The notes: generated by a model from the sequence alone, not told the origin. DNA of 64,000 nt from Curtobacterium sp. 9128 (GCF_900086645.1 NZ_LT576451.1:186001-250000); one strand, 5' to 3'; positions 41,091-51,104 are shown, numbered from the stretch's first letter. Made by a program: numbers and translations.

Positions 41091-44000
41091 TCACCCCGAG
41101 ACTCGGCCCCCCACCCCACGACGACGCGCCACCAGCACACCGGCACCAGCCGCGAGGAGCAGCAGCGCCGCAGCGATGCCACCCGTCAAGTCGGCACCCG
41201 TGAACGCCAGCGCACCCGTGACCGGGTCGATCGTGATCATCGTCCACCCGATCACCGACCCGTCAGCCGCCGTCACCACGATCCGGTGCGACCCCGCCGG
41301 AGCATCCGCCGGGATCGTCACCCGCACGCTCCCGTCAGCCGCGACCGTCACCGTCCCGAGCAACGTGGGCGTGGAGAACATCCACACGCTCACCCGCTGC
41401 CCCGCGTACTGCACCCCCACACCGATCGTGATCGTCTCACCCGGACGCGCCGACGACGGCGCCGTGACCGTGCCACGGTTCGCATCCGTCAGCGACGACT
41501 CCGACGGAGCAACCGGCGCCGAACCAGCACCAGGAGTCGGAGCCGGCGTCTGACCGGCACCCGGAACCGTGCCAGGGTCCGACGGGCCGGTCGGATCGGT
41601 GCCCGGGTCCGTGGGGTCCGTGCCCGGGTCCGTCGGGGTGGTGTCGCCGGTCAGGTCGAAGCCGACCAGGATCGGGTCGTGGTCGCTCGCCCGGTACACG
41701 TCGTCCGTGTACAGGTTCGTCGCGTTGTAGTTGTAGCGGCTGTACTCCAGCGCCACCGACTCGACCGAGTTGATGTTCCAGATGTCCACACCCGTCACCG
41801 TCGCGAGTGCCGCTGGCGAGGCGAGCACGTGGTCGAGCGACCCGCTCAGGCCGCTGTACACGTACGACCACTCCGCCGAGTCGAGCGCCGGCCCGAGGTC
41901 CGTGTAGCCGGCATCGTCGAGGACGACCATCGGGTCCTCCTGGCTGTAGGCGTTGAAGTCGCCGAGCATGAACACCTTGTCGGTGCCGTACTGCGTCTGC
42001 ATCTTCGTGGAGAACGCGGCGAGCGCCGTCGCCTGCTTCACGCGGTCGGCGTTCGACGCCCCCTGGCCGTCACCCTGGTCGGCGTTCTCGCCGGTGCCGG
42101 ACCCCTTCGACTTGAAGTGGTTCGCGATCACGAGGAACTCGTCGTCCGCCGTGCCCCCGACCGGACGGAACGCGTCCGCGACGGGCTGACGGGCGTTCGT
42201 GAACGCCGGATCGATGAGGATCGTCGACTCTCCCGTGGGTGCGACCCGGTCCTTCTTGTAGATCAGTGCCAGGCGGATGACGTCCTCGCTCGCGGGGAGC
42301 GTCTTCGGGGACTTGACGCACGCCCAGGTGTCGGCACCGGTCGCGGCGTTGAGCGCGCCGACGAGGGTGGCCACGGCGGCGTCGCGGTCCTGGCCGAACT
42401 CGGCGGAGTTCTCGATCTCCTCGAGCGAGACGACGTCGGCGCCGAGACCGTTGATCGCCTTGACGATCTTGACCTGCTGGCGCTCGAAGTCCTCCTGCTC
42501 GGCGGCGCCGCGGGCATCGCAGCCGGAGTTCACCGTGACGGGGTCGCCGTCGCGGTCCGTGTAGTACGAGCAGCCGGTGAGCTGGTCGCCGGTCGTCGGG
42601 AAGTAGTTGAGGACGTTGAAGCCGGCGAGCTTGAGGTCGCCGCCGACGTCCTGGGGCTTCGCCGTGCGGACGTTCGAGAAGGTCGCGGGCAGATCGGTCT
42701 TCGCGGTCGCGCCGGTGATCGGCGACGTGGGCTGGAACTTCCACGAGTCGTTGCGGTAGTCGAGGACGACGGGCTTCGTGAAGGTCGCCGCTGCTCCGAC
42801 GGTCACGGGCCCCTGCGTCAGCCAGGACACCGGGATCGACTTGTTCGCCTGGGTCAGGAAGTTCGTGCTGCCGCCGTCGTCGAGCGTGACCTTGCGGGCG
42901 GCGTTGTCGGCCTCGACCGCCTTGGCCGCTGCACTGCCCGGACGGGCGACCTCGGTGGGCTGGATCAGCCGCTTCGTGCCCGACGCCAGGACGATCTCGC
43001 CGTACTGGTTCGTCGTGTAGTTGTCGGCGACGGTGTAGTCGCCCTGCGGTGCGACGAGCATGCTCTCGAGCGACTCGCGCTGTGCGTCCGAGGACGGGAA
43101 CGCGACGGTGGCGGCCTGCGGAGCCGGCACGGTCTCGGTGAGCTTCGTCATGCCGCTCGCGGCGACGTTCAGCTCGGTGAGGCCGTAGTACTCGCTCACC
43201 GAGCCGGTGAGTTCGACGTAGTCGCCCGCTGCGACCCGGGACGCGGTGGCCGAGGAGAACACGAAGACCCCGTCGGACGCGGTGTGCGTGCCGAGGTCGA
43301 TCGCACCGCCGGTGCCCGGGGTCTGCACGGTGTAGCCGTTGAACCCGCCGGTGGCGTACACGGCGGTGACGACGCCCTTCGTGACGACGGTCTTGCCGAC
43401 GTACGGCGAGGTGTCCGTCGTGCCCTGCAGCTGCGCGATGGTGACGGCCTCGGCAGGAGCACCGGGGTCTGTCGGCTCAGTCGGCTCCGTCGGGTCCGTC
43501 GGCGTCGTCGGCGCGGTCTCACCGGCTGCGTTCGTCGGCGTGAGCGTCGTCGTGACGGAGAAGTCCGCGGCGTTGTCGTCGCTGTCGACCGTGCCCTGGC
43601 GGACCAGGCCGTTCGGGACGGTGTTCCCACCGTCGACGGTGCGCACGTGCCCCTCGAAGGTGTTCGACGCACCGTAGCCGAGGAGGTCCACGACCCCGGC
43701 GGTGCCCGCCGCGATCGCGCCGGTCGGCAGGGTGAGCGCCTGGGACTGGTCGGACAGGACCAGCGTGCCCGTGGTGCCCGAGGTGTTCAGGGTCGCGGTG
43801 TCGTCCGCGGCGGGCAGCTCCGCACCCGTCGCGCCGTTGCCCGCCATCGTGACGAGGAACGTCCCGTTCGCGGGGACGGTGCCCGCGAGGCCGCTGGTGC
43901 TGAACGCGGCCGAGCCGGTCGCCGAGCGGTACTGCAGCGACCAGCCGTCGAGCGAGACCGGGACGTCGGTCGGGTTCGCGATCTCGACGAACTTCTTGTT

Positions 44001-44162
44001 GAAGGCGGCGTTCGCGCTGCCGCCCTTCAGGTAGGCCTCGGCGATGACGAGGCCCGTGCCTGCGGTGTTCGCACTGGCGACTGAGACGGAGGCGAGTGGC
44101 GCTGCGAGGAGTGTCGCGGCCACCGTGGCGCACAGCAGAGTGCGGCCGACGATCTTGGGCAT
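41091..44162 (-). CDS. Large secreted ExeM/NucH-type nuclease with sortase anchor
   Basis: 1023 residues. Signal peptide (TLLCATVAATLLAAPLASVSVASA). A lamin-tail domain follows at about 35-190 (VIAEAYLKGGSANAAFNKKFVEIANPT), then a Pro/Thr linker and an OB-like domain (YVGKTVVTKGVVTAVY, at about 245-345). The endonuclease/exonuclease/phosphatase domain is at about 525-850: GFNVLNYFPTTGDQ, VVSLEEIEN, VIANHFKSKG, FMLGDFNAY, SLDHVLAS and ASDHDPILVGF cover the catalytic residues. The end has DPGTDPTDPG repeats, an Ig-like module, LAFTG at residues 985-989, a hydrophobic helix and RRR, a class-E-type sorting signal. Predicted: cell-wall-bound DNase for extracellular DNA. Confidence 0.93.
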   Translation of the reverse strand: MPKIVGRTLLCATVAATLLAAPLASVSVASANTAGTGLVIAEAYLKGGSANAAFNKKFVEIANPTDVPVSLDGWSLQYRSATGSAAFSTSGLAGTVPANGTFLVTMAGNGATGAELPAADDTATLNTSGTTGTLVLSDQSQALTLPTGAIAAGTAGVVDLLGYGASNTFEGHVRTVDGGNTVPNGLVRQGTVDSDDNAADFSVTTTLTPTNAAGETAPTTPTDPTEPTEPTDPGAPAEAVTIAQLQGTTDTSPYVGKTVVTKGVVTAVYATGGFNGYTVQTPGTGGAIDLGTHTASDGVFVFSSATASRVAAGDYVELTGSVSEYYGLTELNVAASGMTKLTETVPAPQAATVAFPSSDAQRESLESMLVAPQGDYTVADNYTTNQYGEIVLASGTKRLIQPTEVARPGSAAAKAVEADNAARKVTLDDGGSTNFLTQANKSIPVSWLTQGPVTVGAAATFTKPVVLDYRNDSWKFQPTSPITGATAKTDLPATFSNVRTAKPQDVGGDLKLAGFNVLNYFPTTGDQLTGCSYYTDRDGDPVTVNSGCDARGAAEQEDFERQQVKIVKAINGLGADVVSLEEIENSAEFGQDRDAAVATLVGALNAATGADTWACVKSPKTLPASEDVIRLALIYKKDRVAPTGESTILIDPAFTNARQPVADAFRPVGGTADDEFLVIANHFKSKGSGTGENADQGDGQGASNADRVKQATALAAFSTKMQTQYGTDKVFMLGDFNAYSQEDPMVVLDDAGYTDLGPALDSAEWSYVYSGLSGSLDHVLASPAALATVTGVDIWNINSVESVALEYSRYNYNATNLYTDDVYRASDHDPILVGFDLTGDTTPTDPGTDPTDPGTDPTGPSDPGTVPGAGQTPAPTPGAGSAPVAPSESSLTDANRGTVTAPSSARPGETITIGVGVQYAGQRVSVWMFSTPTLLGTVTVAADGSVRVTIPADAPAGSHRIVVTAADGSVIGWTMITIDPVTGALAFTGADLTGGIAAALLLLAAGAGVLVARRRGVGGRVSG

Positions 44163-44256
44163 GCTGACCTTCTGGTCGGAGACGTGGATGGTCAGACCGT
44201 ACCGACCTGCAGAGTCCCTCAGGTTGCGCCCAGGTAAATGATTGCGATCGACAACA

Positions 44257-45003
44257 TCACGACCCGACGGGTACCCACTCCCGCCCGACCCGGTGCACCG
44301 CCGGCCCGTGCCCCGGCAGCACGATCTCCGGGATCGGCAGCGCCCGGGCGGACTCGAGCGCCACTGCCTGGTCCGCCGTGAAGAACGGCGTGATCATCCG
44401 CGGCCTGGGCGTCCACGACGCCGGCTGCGTGTCGTGCCGCGAGACGACGGCGTCCCCGGTGACGATCGCGTCCGCGGCCGGCAGGAGGTACGCGGTGGAC
44501 CCGTCGGTGTGCCCGGTCGCCGGGAACGGCGTGATCGCCCGGCCCTCGAAGTCCGCTCCGGTGAAGGCCCGGACGCTCGGCACCGTGGTCGGCCGGAGCG
44601 CGTCGGACCGGATCGCGCGGGCGAGCCACCGGAGCACCCGCGCCGACGCCAGCCGGCCGCCGATCTCCGCCGGCGTGACCTGCTGCCGCGAGGGTCCTCG
44701 GACGTTCGACAGCTCGTCCGCGTGCGCCAGGACCTCGACGTGCGGGTGCTGTTCGAGGATCCCGGGGATGCCACCGACGTGGTCGACGTGCCCGTGCGTG
44801 ACGTAGATGCGGCGGAGGTCGTCGAGATCGTGTCCGGCGTAGCGCACGGTGTCCAGCACCAGGTCGGTGTCAGCGGGGTAGCCGGCGTCGATGAGGGCGA
44901 CGCCGTCTTCTTCCGCGAGGACGACCCAGTTCGAGACGGGCCCCTCGACGAAGACCACCCCTGGTGCCACGGAGACGACGGACCGGGGTTCGCGGGAGCT
45001 CAT
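44257..45003 (-). CDS. Metallo-beta-lactamase-fold hydrolase
   Basis: 248 residues. Zinc ligands are visible in THGHVDHVGG (HxHxDH), FPATGHTDGS and VTGDAVVS, with the final His in LPGHGPAVH. The architecture is a single MBL domain of the glyoxalase-II/lactonase type. The substrate is unknown. The ATG at 45003 overlaps the truA stop by 4 bp, so it is translated from the truA message. It is an accessory gene between truA and rplM, which are neighbours in many actinobacteria. Confidence 0.9.
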   Translation of the reverse strand: MSSREPRSVVSVAPGVVFVEGPVSNWVVLAEEDGVALIDAGYPADTDLVLDTVRYAGHDLDDLRRIYVTHGHVDHVGGIPGILEQHPHVEVLAHADELSNVRGPSRQQVTPAEIGGRLASARVLRWLARAIRSDALRPTTVPSVRAFTGADFEGRAITPFPATGHTDGSTAYLLPAADAIVTGDAVVSRHDTQPASWTPRPRMITPFFTADQAVALESARALPIPEIVLPGHGPAVHRVGREWVPVGS

Positions 45004-45902
45004 CCCCCGACGCTATCCGAGCCGGACGGTGCGGAGCGCCGCGCCCGCGTCTGCGATGCCCGCGCGGCGAGCTCGTCGTCGGCCGGGTAGCCGACCTCGG
45101 TCAGGGTGAGACCGCGCGCCGGCGCGACCTTGAAGGCGCTGGTCCGCTCCCCCGCGACGCGCAACTCCTCGAGACGGTCCGGTCCGAAGCGCCCCTCGCC
45201 GACGGCGATGGTCGCCCCCACCATGGCGCGCACCATGGAGTGGCAGAAGGCATCGGCCTGGAGGCTCGCCACCAGCACGCCGTCCGGCTCACGGTCCCAG
45301 CGGAACTCCTGCAGCGTCCTGATGGTCGTCGCGCCGTCGCGCGGCTTGCAGAACGCCGCGAAGTCGTGCAGCCCGAGCAGGGTCAGCGCACCGCGCTCCA
45401 TCGCTCCCGGGTCGAGATGCCCCGGGTACCAGGTCGTGTGCCCCCGACGGAGTGGATCGCGGGGGGCGTCGAGGTCCGCGACGCGGTACGTGTAGCGGCG
45501 CCAGAGCGGGGAGAACCGGGCGTCGAACCCGTCGGGCGCGACCGAGACCCGGCTGACGACGACGTCCCCGAGCGGCCCCGCGAGCCCGTTCAGGCGCTTG
45601 ACGAGCCCGTCCAGCGGCGAGCGCCCCGATCCCCGCTTCGTGCTGAGCGCACCCCACTGCTCGGCGGACAGGTCGAGGTGCGCGACCTGCCCGGTGGCGT
45701 GCACTCCGGCGTCGGTGCGTCCGGCGACGGTCAGCTGCGGCGCGCTGCCCCAGCGGCTGAAGACGGTGGCGAGCGCGTCCTCGAGCGCGCCCTGCACCGT
45801 CCGCAGTCCCGGTTGCTTGGCCCACCCGGAGAACGCGGCGCCGTCGTACGCGACGTCGAGCCGCAGCCGCACCCCGCTCTGCAGCCCGTCGCTCTCGCTC
45901 AC
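45000..45902 (-). CDS. truA: tRNA pseudouridine(38-40) synthase
   Basis: 300 residues. It isomerises U38-40 of tRNA anticodon arms. RLDVAYDGAAFSGWAKQPGLRTVQG is the N-terminal block, VAGRTDAGVHATGQVAHLD contains the catalytic Asp, and ADAFCHSMVRAMVGATIAVGEGR the C-terminal domain. It starts with GTG at 45902. In many actinobacteria it follows rplQ directly; here 7.5 kb of other genes intervene. Confidence 0.95.
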   Translation of the reverse strand: MSESDGLQSGVRLRLDVAYDGAAFSGWAKQPGLRTVQGALEDALATVFSRWGSAPQLTVAGRTDAGVHATGQVAHLDLSAEQWGALSTKRGSGRSPLDGLVKRLNGLAGPLGDVVVSRVSVAPDGFDARFSPLWRRYTYRVADLDAPRDPLRRGHTTWYPGHLDPGAMERGALTLLGLHDFAAFCKPRDGATTIRTLQEFRWDREPDGVLVASLQADAFCHSMVRAMVGATIAVGEGRFGPDRLEELRVAGERTSAFKVAPARGLTLTEVGYPADDELAARASQTRARRSAPSGSDSVGG

Positions 45903-45991
45903 ACCCCAACGGTACCGATGTCAGCGCCGCGTCAGTGCCGTGTGAGCGCCCGGCGGCAGCATCGTCCTCGACATCGACGAAAGGAACTGCG

Positions 45992-46987
45992 ATGACGACG
46001 ACACCACTCGCGGTGGAGGCCACCGGCCTCGTCAAGACCTTCGGGCAGAACCGCGCCGTGGACGGAGTCGACCTCCGCGTCGAGGCCGGCACCGTGTACG
46101 GCGTGCTCGGCCCGAACGGCGCCGGCAAGACGACCACGATCAGCATGCTCGCGACCCTGCTCAAGGCGGACGCCGGCGAGGCCAGGATCTTCGGCCACGA
46201 CGTCCGGCGGGAGCCCCAGGAGGTCCGCCGGCTCATCGGCGTGACCGGCCAGTACGCCAGCGTCGACGAGACGCTGAGCGCGACCGAGAACCTGGTCGTG
46301 TTCTCGCGGCTGCTCGGGCTGTCCCGGGCCGAGTCGAAGCGGAAGTCCGCCGAGCTCCTCGAGCGCTTCGGCCTGACCGAGGCGGCGAAGCGCCCGCTGA
46401 AGAACTTCTCCGGCGGCATGCGTCGTCGGCTCGACCTGGCGGCGAGCCTCATCGCGCAGCCGCCGCTCATCTTCCTCGACGAGCCGACGACGGGCCTCGA
46501 CCCGCGGACCCGTGCGCAGATGTGGGACACGATCCGGGAGCTCGTCGCGACCGGCTCGACCGTGCTCCTGACGACGCAGTACCTCGACGAGGCCGACCAG
46601 CTCGCCGACCGCATCGCCGTGATCGACCACGGCAGGGTCGTCGCAGAGGGCACCGGCGACGAGCTCAAGGCGTCGATCGGCACCGCGTCGCTGCAGCTCC
46701 GGCTCGCCGATGCGCTCCGACTCGACGCGGCGAGGACCATCGTGCGCCAGACGCTCGGCGTCGACGCCGTCGCGAGTCCGGAGGGGTCCCGGCTGACCGC
46801 GCCGATGGCCGAGCCGGACCGTGTCACCGACCTGCTCGTGTCGTTCCGCGACGCGGGCATCTCCCTCGCCGAGATGAGCGTGCAGAAGCCGACGCTCGAC
46901 GAGGTCTTCCTGACCATCACGGGCAAGCCGACCGCCGACGCGGCGGACGAGGACGCCCAGCGCGAGCTCGAAGGGAGCATCGCATGA
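45992..46987 (+). CDS. DrrA-type ABC exporter ATPase
   Basis: 331 residues from the ATG at 45992 (AAAGGA seven bases upstream; a longer in-frame reading upstream is rejected). Walker A GPNGAGKTT, signature FSGGMRRRLDLAASLI, Walker B LIFLDEPTTGLD, H-loop region VLLTTQYLDEADQLADRIAVIDHGRVVAEG. The C-terminal 100 residues (LDEVFLTITGKPT) are of the DAUNORUBICIN-resistance ATPase type. It energises the permease translated from the overlapping ATGA. Substrate unknown: drug, lipid or other hydrophobic compound. Divergent from truA. Confidence 0.92.
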   Translation: MTTTPLAVEATGLVKTFGQNRAVDGVDLRVEAGTVYGVLGPNGAGKTTTISMLATLLKADAGEARIFGHDVRREPQEVRRLIGVTGQYASVDETLSATENLVVFSRLLGLSRAESKRKSAELLERFGLTEAAKRPLKNFSGGMRRRLDLAASLIAQPPLIFLDEPTTGLDPRTRAQMWDTIRELVATGSTVLLTTQYLDEADQLADRIAVIDHGRVVAEGTGDELKASIGTASLQLRLADALRLDAARTIVRQTLGVDAVASPEGSRLTAPMAEPDRVTDLLVSFRDAGISLAEMSVQKPTLDEVFLTITGKPTADAADEDAQRELEGSIA

Positions 46988-47814
46988 CCACGCTCACCCC
47001 GCAGGCTCCGACCACCCCACGCATCACCCCGCGACCCGGGGTCGGCGGCACGGGCATCGGTGCCACGATCCGGCAGTCCTTCACGATGGCGTACCGCGGC
47101 CTGATCAAGGTCCGTCGCACCCCGGAGCAGCTCTTCGACGTGACGCTGATGCCGATCGTCTTCACCGTGATGTTCACGTACATCTTCGGTGGCGCGATCT
47201 CCGGCAACGTGGCGTCCTACCTGCCGATCATCATCCCGGGTATCCTCGTGCAGACGAACATCACGTCGTCGATCGTCACCGGCGTCCAGCTCCGCGAGGA
47301 CATGGACAAGGGCGTGTTCGACCGCTTCAAGTCGCTGCCGATCGCCCGCATCGCCCCGCTCGCCGGAGCGCTGCTCGCCGACACCGTCCGCTACGCCATC
47401 GCGACGACGATCACGTTCATCACCGGCTTCGCGATGGGACTCCGACCAGAGGGCGGCTTCGGCGCGGTGGTCCTCGCCGGTCTGCTGGTCATCGTCGTCG
47501 CGTGGGCGATCAGCTGGATCTTCGCCTACTTCGGCGTCGTCGCCCGCACCGCGTCGAGCGTCTCGGGCATCTCGAACCTCGTGCTGTTCCCGCTGACGTT
47601 CCTGTCGAACGCGTTCGTCCCCGCCGACACACTGCCGGACTGGCTGCGTTGGTTCTCCGAGGTCAACCCGATCTCGCACCTCATCACCGCGGTCCGTGAG
47701 CTCGTGAACCACGGAGCCGTCGGCGGCGACCTGGTGTTCTCGCTCGTCGGCGCAGCGGTCGTCGTCGCGGTGTTCGCCCCGCTGACGGTCCGCGCCTACA
47801 TGCGGAAGGCGTGA
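46984..47814 (+). CDS. DrrB-type ABC-2 exporter permease
   Basis: 276 residues with about six helices and an ABC-2 fold. LMPIVFTVMFTYIFGGAISG, REDMDKGVFDRFKSLPIARIAPLAG (the coupling segment) and NLVLFPLTFLSNAFVPADTLPDWLRWFSEVNPISHLI are the DrrB/NodJ blocks. ATG overlaps the ATPase stop by 4 bp. Its stop is only 3 bp from the stop of the convergent AfsR-like gene, leaving no room for a terminator. Confidence 0.92.
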   Translation: MTTLTPQAPTTPRITPRPGVGGTGIGATIRQSFTMAYRGLIKVRRTPEQLFDVTLMPIVFTVMFTYIFGGAISGNVASYLPIIIPGILVQTNITSSIVTGVQLREDMDKGVFDRFKSLPIARIAPLAGALLADTVRYAIATTITFITGFAMGLRPEGGFGAVVLAGLLVIVVAWAISWIFAYFGVVARTASSVSGISNLVLFPLTFLSNAFVPADTLPDWLRWFSEVNPISHLITAVRELVNHGAVGGDLVFSLVGAAVVVAVFAPLTVRAYMRKA

Positions 47815-47817
47815 CGA

Positions 47818-50800
47818 TCAGGCGCTGAAGCGCAGCTCCTCGAGCAGCACGCGCGCCCGCGAGACGGCCTCGGCCCGGTCCCATCCGGCCGAGGCCGTCT
47901 CGGCGTCCGCGAGGGGTCCGGCACCGACGACGGCGCCGAGGACCCCGCGCAACCGGTCGTGGGCGAGGACCGCGAAGTCCTGTCGCGAACCGAGCCGTCG
48001 TGCGAGGCCCCAGCACCGGGCCGCGTGGTCCGCCGCACCCTGCCGTGCGGCGGCGACCGCCAGCCCGAGCAGCGTGGTCCCGATGACGGGCAGGTCGATC
48101 CACCACGGGTGCAGTCGGAGCATCACGAGCGCGCCGACACGCAGGCGACGCGGCACGTCCGATCCGGACGGGAGGCCCGGTTCGGCTCCTGCGGGTCGGC
48201 TCGCCGCCGCCTCGTCCTCTGCCGCGATGCGTGCCGCGCCCGCCATCAGAGTCCAGTTCGGCGTCTGCTTGCGATGCGCGGTCACGGCGTCCCAGGCCCG
48301 CGCGTACTCGGCCGCCCCTGAGGCCACGTCGCCGTCGCTCCGTGCGCACTCGGCGGCGATCGCGATCGCGAGGACGGCCATCTGCACGGCTTCCCCGTCG
48401 GGACCACCGCGGTTCGCCACCGGCTGGTTCGCGAGGTCCGCTGCGACCTGCCGCGCGCGGACGACGTCGCCCGTCGCCGCCGCGCACAGCCCGACGGTCC
48501 ACCCGATCTCGTAGAGGTCGTCCTCGGCGCCGAACACCTCGAGGCGGGTGCGCGCGACGTCGGCGACGACGAGCGCGTCCGCGTGCCGTCCGGTCTGCGC
48601 GAGCAGCTGGGTCATCGTGACCGCACCCGACCCCAGCGCCCATGCGTCGTCGGTCCTGGTGGCGAGTGCCTCGGCGCGCTGGGCGTAGCGGAGCGCGTCG
48701 TCGAACTCCCCGTCGTTCTCCGCCAGCGGGGCGCTCAGCATGCACGCCAGGCAGGCCACGCCGTCGTCCGGGTCGTCACGGAGCGCGGCGAGCAGCCGCA
48801 GCCCGTCGTCCGGGCGGCCGAGCGTGAGCAGCAGTGCCGCCTGCGCGTCGAGGACCGGGAAGCCGGTGGTCCCCTGCCGGACGACCCGGCGGAGCATCGC
48901 GATCGCGCGCACGGAGGTCCGGCGGTCCGAGAACGCCGCGGAACCGCCGATCAGGACGAGACCCAGCGTCGTGGCGGCTCGATCGCCGGGGGGCGGCTGA
49001 GCGGTCCTGAGCAGCGCGACGACCTCGGCGGCGACCGCGACGACCTCGCCGTGGGCACCGCGCAGGGTCCAGTACCCGCCGAGGGCCGCGAACACCTGCG
49101 CGAGCGCCGACCGGTCCTCGGCGACGAGGCTCCAGCGCAGCAGCGTCACGAGGTTGTCCGCCTCGCGGCCGATCTCGCGAAACCACCGTCGCTGCGGTTC
49201 CCCGGTCGCGGTGAAGACGTTGCGGGTGGCGGCGAAGTCCCGCCCCCAGCGGATCATCGCTGCGCGGACCTCGTCGGTGCGCCCGCGTTCGTCGAGGCGG
49301 GCGGCACCGAACTCGCGGACGGTCTCGAGCAGCCGGTACCTGATGTCGGCACCCTCGTGCTCGACGAGCTGGACGAGGGACTGCTCGACGAGCTCGGCGA
49401 GGGCGTCCAGTGCGTCGTCCCGCTGCTCGGGTGCCGCGACGGCCTCGACCGCGTCGACCGCGAGGCCGTCCGGGAAGAGTGCCAGCCGGGTCAGCAGGTC
49501 CTGGGCACCGTCGTCGAGGAGCCGCCAGCTCCACTCGATGACGGCGAGCAGGGTGCGGTGCCGCTCGGGTGCGCTCCGGTCGCCGCCGCGGAGCAACGCG
49601 AAGCGGTCGTCGAGCCGCCGTTCGATCTCCTCGACGCCCATCCCGCGGATCCGCGCGGCGGCGAGCTCGATCGCGAGCGGCGACCCGTCGAGCCGTGTGC
49701 AGATGCGCCGCACGGTGTCGAAGGGCAGGACGGCACCGGGGCGGGCGGCTCGTGCGCGGTCGGTGAACAGCCGGACCGCCGCGCCGTCCGCGTCGACGGG
49801 CAGCGGTGCGAGGGGCGCGACGACCTCGCCGGCGATGGCGAGCGGTGCACGCGACGTCGTGAGGATGCGGAGGGACGGGAGCTGGGCGAGCAGGTCGGCG
49901 GCGAACGCGGCGACGTCCTCGACGAGGTGCTCGCAGTTGTCGAGCACGAGCACGGTGGGTTCCTCACCGAGCGCACGGAACACGCGGCCCCGCAGGTCGG
50001 CGACGACGGCGTCCCGCAGCGCCCGGGCGGACCGTACCTCGGCGATCCCGAGCAGCGCGCCGAGGGCGGGGACGACGTCCTCGCCGGCGGCCAGTGGTGC
50101 GAGCTCGAGCACCACGACGCTGCGGTCGGCCGGGAGCGCCGCCGCGACCGCCTGCGCGAGCCGGGTCTTCCCGAGCCCACCGGCACCGAGGACGGTCACC
50201 AGCCGTTCGCGGGACAGGAGGTCCATGACGGCGGCGAGGTCGGCCTCCCGTCCGACCAACGCGTTCGGCGCGGCACGCAGGCCGATCCGTCGGACGCTCC
50301 CGGAAGCGGACGCCGTCCGGCGGAGCAGGTCGGCGTTCAGCCGCACCAGGTCGGCGGACGGGTCGGCACCGAGCCCGTCAGCCAGCCGCTCCCGGTGGGC
50401 CGCGAAGACCGCGAGCGCTTCGCTGGTCCGGCCGGCGGCGGCGAGCGCGCGCATCGATCCCGAGACCGCGACCTCGTCGAACGGGTCGGAGGCCGCTTCT
50501 TCGTGCCACAGCCCGACGGCCGCGTCGGCGTCACCGGCGTCGAGCATCGCCGTGCCGAGCGCCCGGCGGAGCGCACGTCGCGCCACCTCGGCTCGTTCGG
50601 CGAGCGCCGTCCCGAGGTCGCCGTCGACATCGGCGCCCGGATCTCCCCGCCACAGGGCGAGCGCCGCCCGACTCGTGTCGTCGGACGTGTGCCGGGCCTC
50701 GGCGACGTGTTCGGCACGGACGAGGTCGACGTCGTCCGGTCGGACGTCGAGCGCGTACCCGGTGCTCGTCGACACCACGAGCCCCTCGGCCGTGCTCCGC

Positions 50801-51024
50801 CGGAGCCGGGACACCAGGGTCTGCAGGGCCGCCCGCGCGCCCCTCGGCGGTGCGTCGGCCCAGAGCTCGTCGATGAGCGCGTCCGTCGTCATCGCATGAC
50901 CGCGGGCGAGCACGAGCGCGGTCAGGAACGCCCGCGGGAGCGCCCCGGGGACGGGCACCGCCGCGCCGGACGGGTCCTCGACGAGGACCGGTCCGAGGAC
51001 GGCGATGCGGGGCTGCTGCGGCAC
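47818..51024 (-). CDS. AfsR/SARP-type regulator: winged helix, BTAD, NB-ARC ATPase, TPR
   Basis: 1068 residues. An OmpR-like winged-helix DNA-binding domain (1 to about 95; GARAALQTLVSRLRR) is followed by a bacterial transcriptional activation domain (about 98-240; LWHEEAASDPFDEVAVSGSM). The STAND-type ATPase has P-loop GAGGLGKT at 280-287 and Walker B VLVLDNCEHL at 358-367. The rest is alpha-helical, TPR-like, with Ala/Arg-rich repeats. Such proteins integrate signals to activate secondary metabolism or export genes. The start is GTG at 51024. It is divergent from a lipoprotein gene and convergent with the ABC exporter, the two likeliest targets. Confidence 0.9.
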   Translation of the reverse strand: MPQQPRIAVLGPVLVEDPSGAAVPVPGALPRAFLTALVLARGHAMTTDALIDELWADAPPRGARAALQTLVSRLRRSTAEGLVVSTSTGYALDVRPDDVDLVRAEHVAEARHTSDDTSRAALALWRGDPGADVDGDLGTALAERAEVARRALRRALGTAMLDAGDADAAVGLWHEEAASDPFDEVAVSGSMRALAAAGRTSEALAVFAAHRERLADGLGADPSADLVRLNADLLRRTASASGSVRRIGLRAAPNALVGREADLAAVMDLLSRERLVTVLGAGGLGKTRLAQAVAAALPADRSVVVLELAPLAAGEDVVPALGALLGIAEVRSARALRDAVVADLRGRVFRALGEEPTVLVLDNCEHLVEDVAAFAADLLAQLPSLRILTTSRAPLAIAGEVVAPLAPLPVDADGAAVRLFTDRARAARPGAVLPFDTVRRICTRLDGSPLAIELAAARIRGMGVEEIERRLDDRFALLRGGDRSAPERHRTLLAVIEWSWRLLDDGAQDLLTRLALFPDGLAVDAVEAVAAPEQRDDALDALAELVEQSLVQLVEHEGADIRYRLLETVREFGAARLDERGRTDEVRAAMIRWGRDFAATRNVFTATGEPQRRWFREIGREADNLVTLLRWSLVAEDRSALAQVFAALGGYWTLRGAHGEVVAVAAEVVALLRTAQPPPGDRAATTLGLVLIGGSAAFSDRRTSVRAIAMLRRVVRQGTTGFPVLDAQAALLLTLGRPDDGLRLLAALRDDPDDGVACLACMLSAPLAENDGEFDDALRYAQRAEALATRTDDAWALGSGAVTMTQLLAQTGRHADALVVADVARTRLEVFGAEDDLYEIGWTVGLCAAATGDVVRARQVAADLANQPVANRGGPDGEAVQMAVLAIAIAAECARSDGDVASGAAEYARAWDAVTAHRKQTPNWTLMAGAARIAAEDEAAASRPAGAEPGLPSGSDVPRRLRVGALVMLRLHPWWIDLPVIGTTLLGLAVAAARQGAADHAARCWGLARRLGSRQDFAVLAHDRLRGVLGAVVGAGPLADAETASAGWDRAEAVSRARVLLEELRFSA

Positions 51025-51104
51025 GGAGCGAGTCTACGGACGGTGTTGTGCGATCGTGATGCGGGCACCGATCGGCGGGTACCACGGCGTCCTAGCCTGA
51101 GCGT

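Noticed and set aside
40896-44084. 1062-codon plus-strand frame opposite the secreted nuclease
   Set aside because: Low-complexity RVR/VRR composition and no motif; the minus-strand reading has a signal peptide, catalytic motifs and sorting signal.
45992-47814. Antibiotic self-resistance cassette (drrAB) as part of a biosynthetic cluster
   Set aside because: No biosynthetic enzyme is nearby; only the exporter and a regulator are present.
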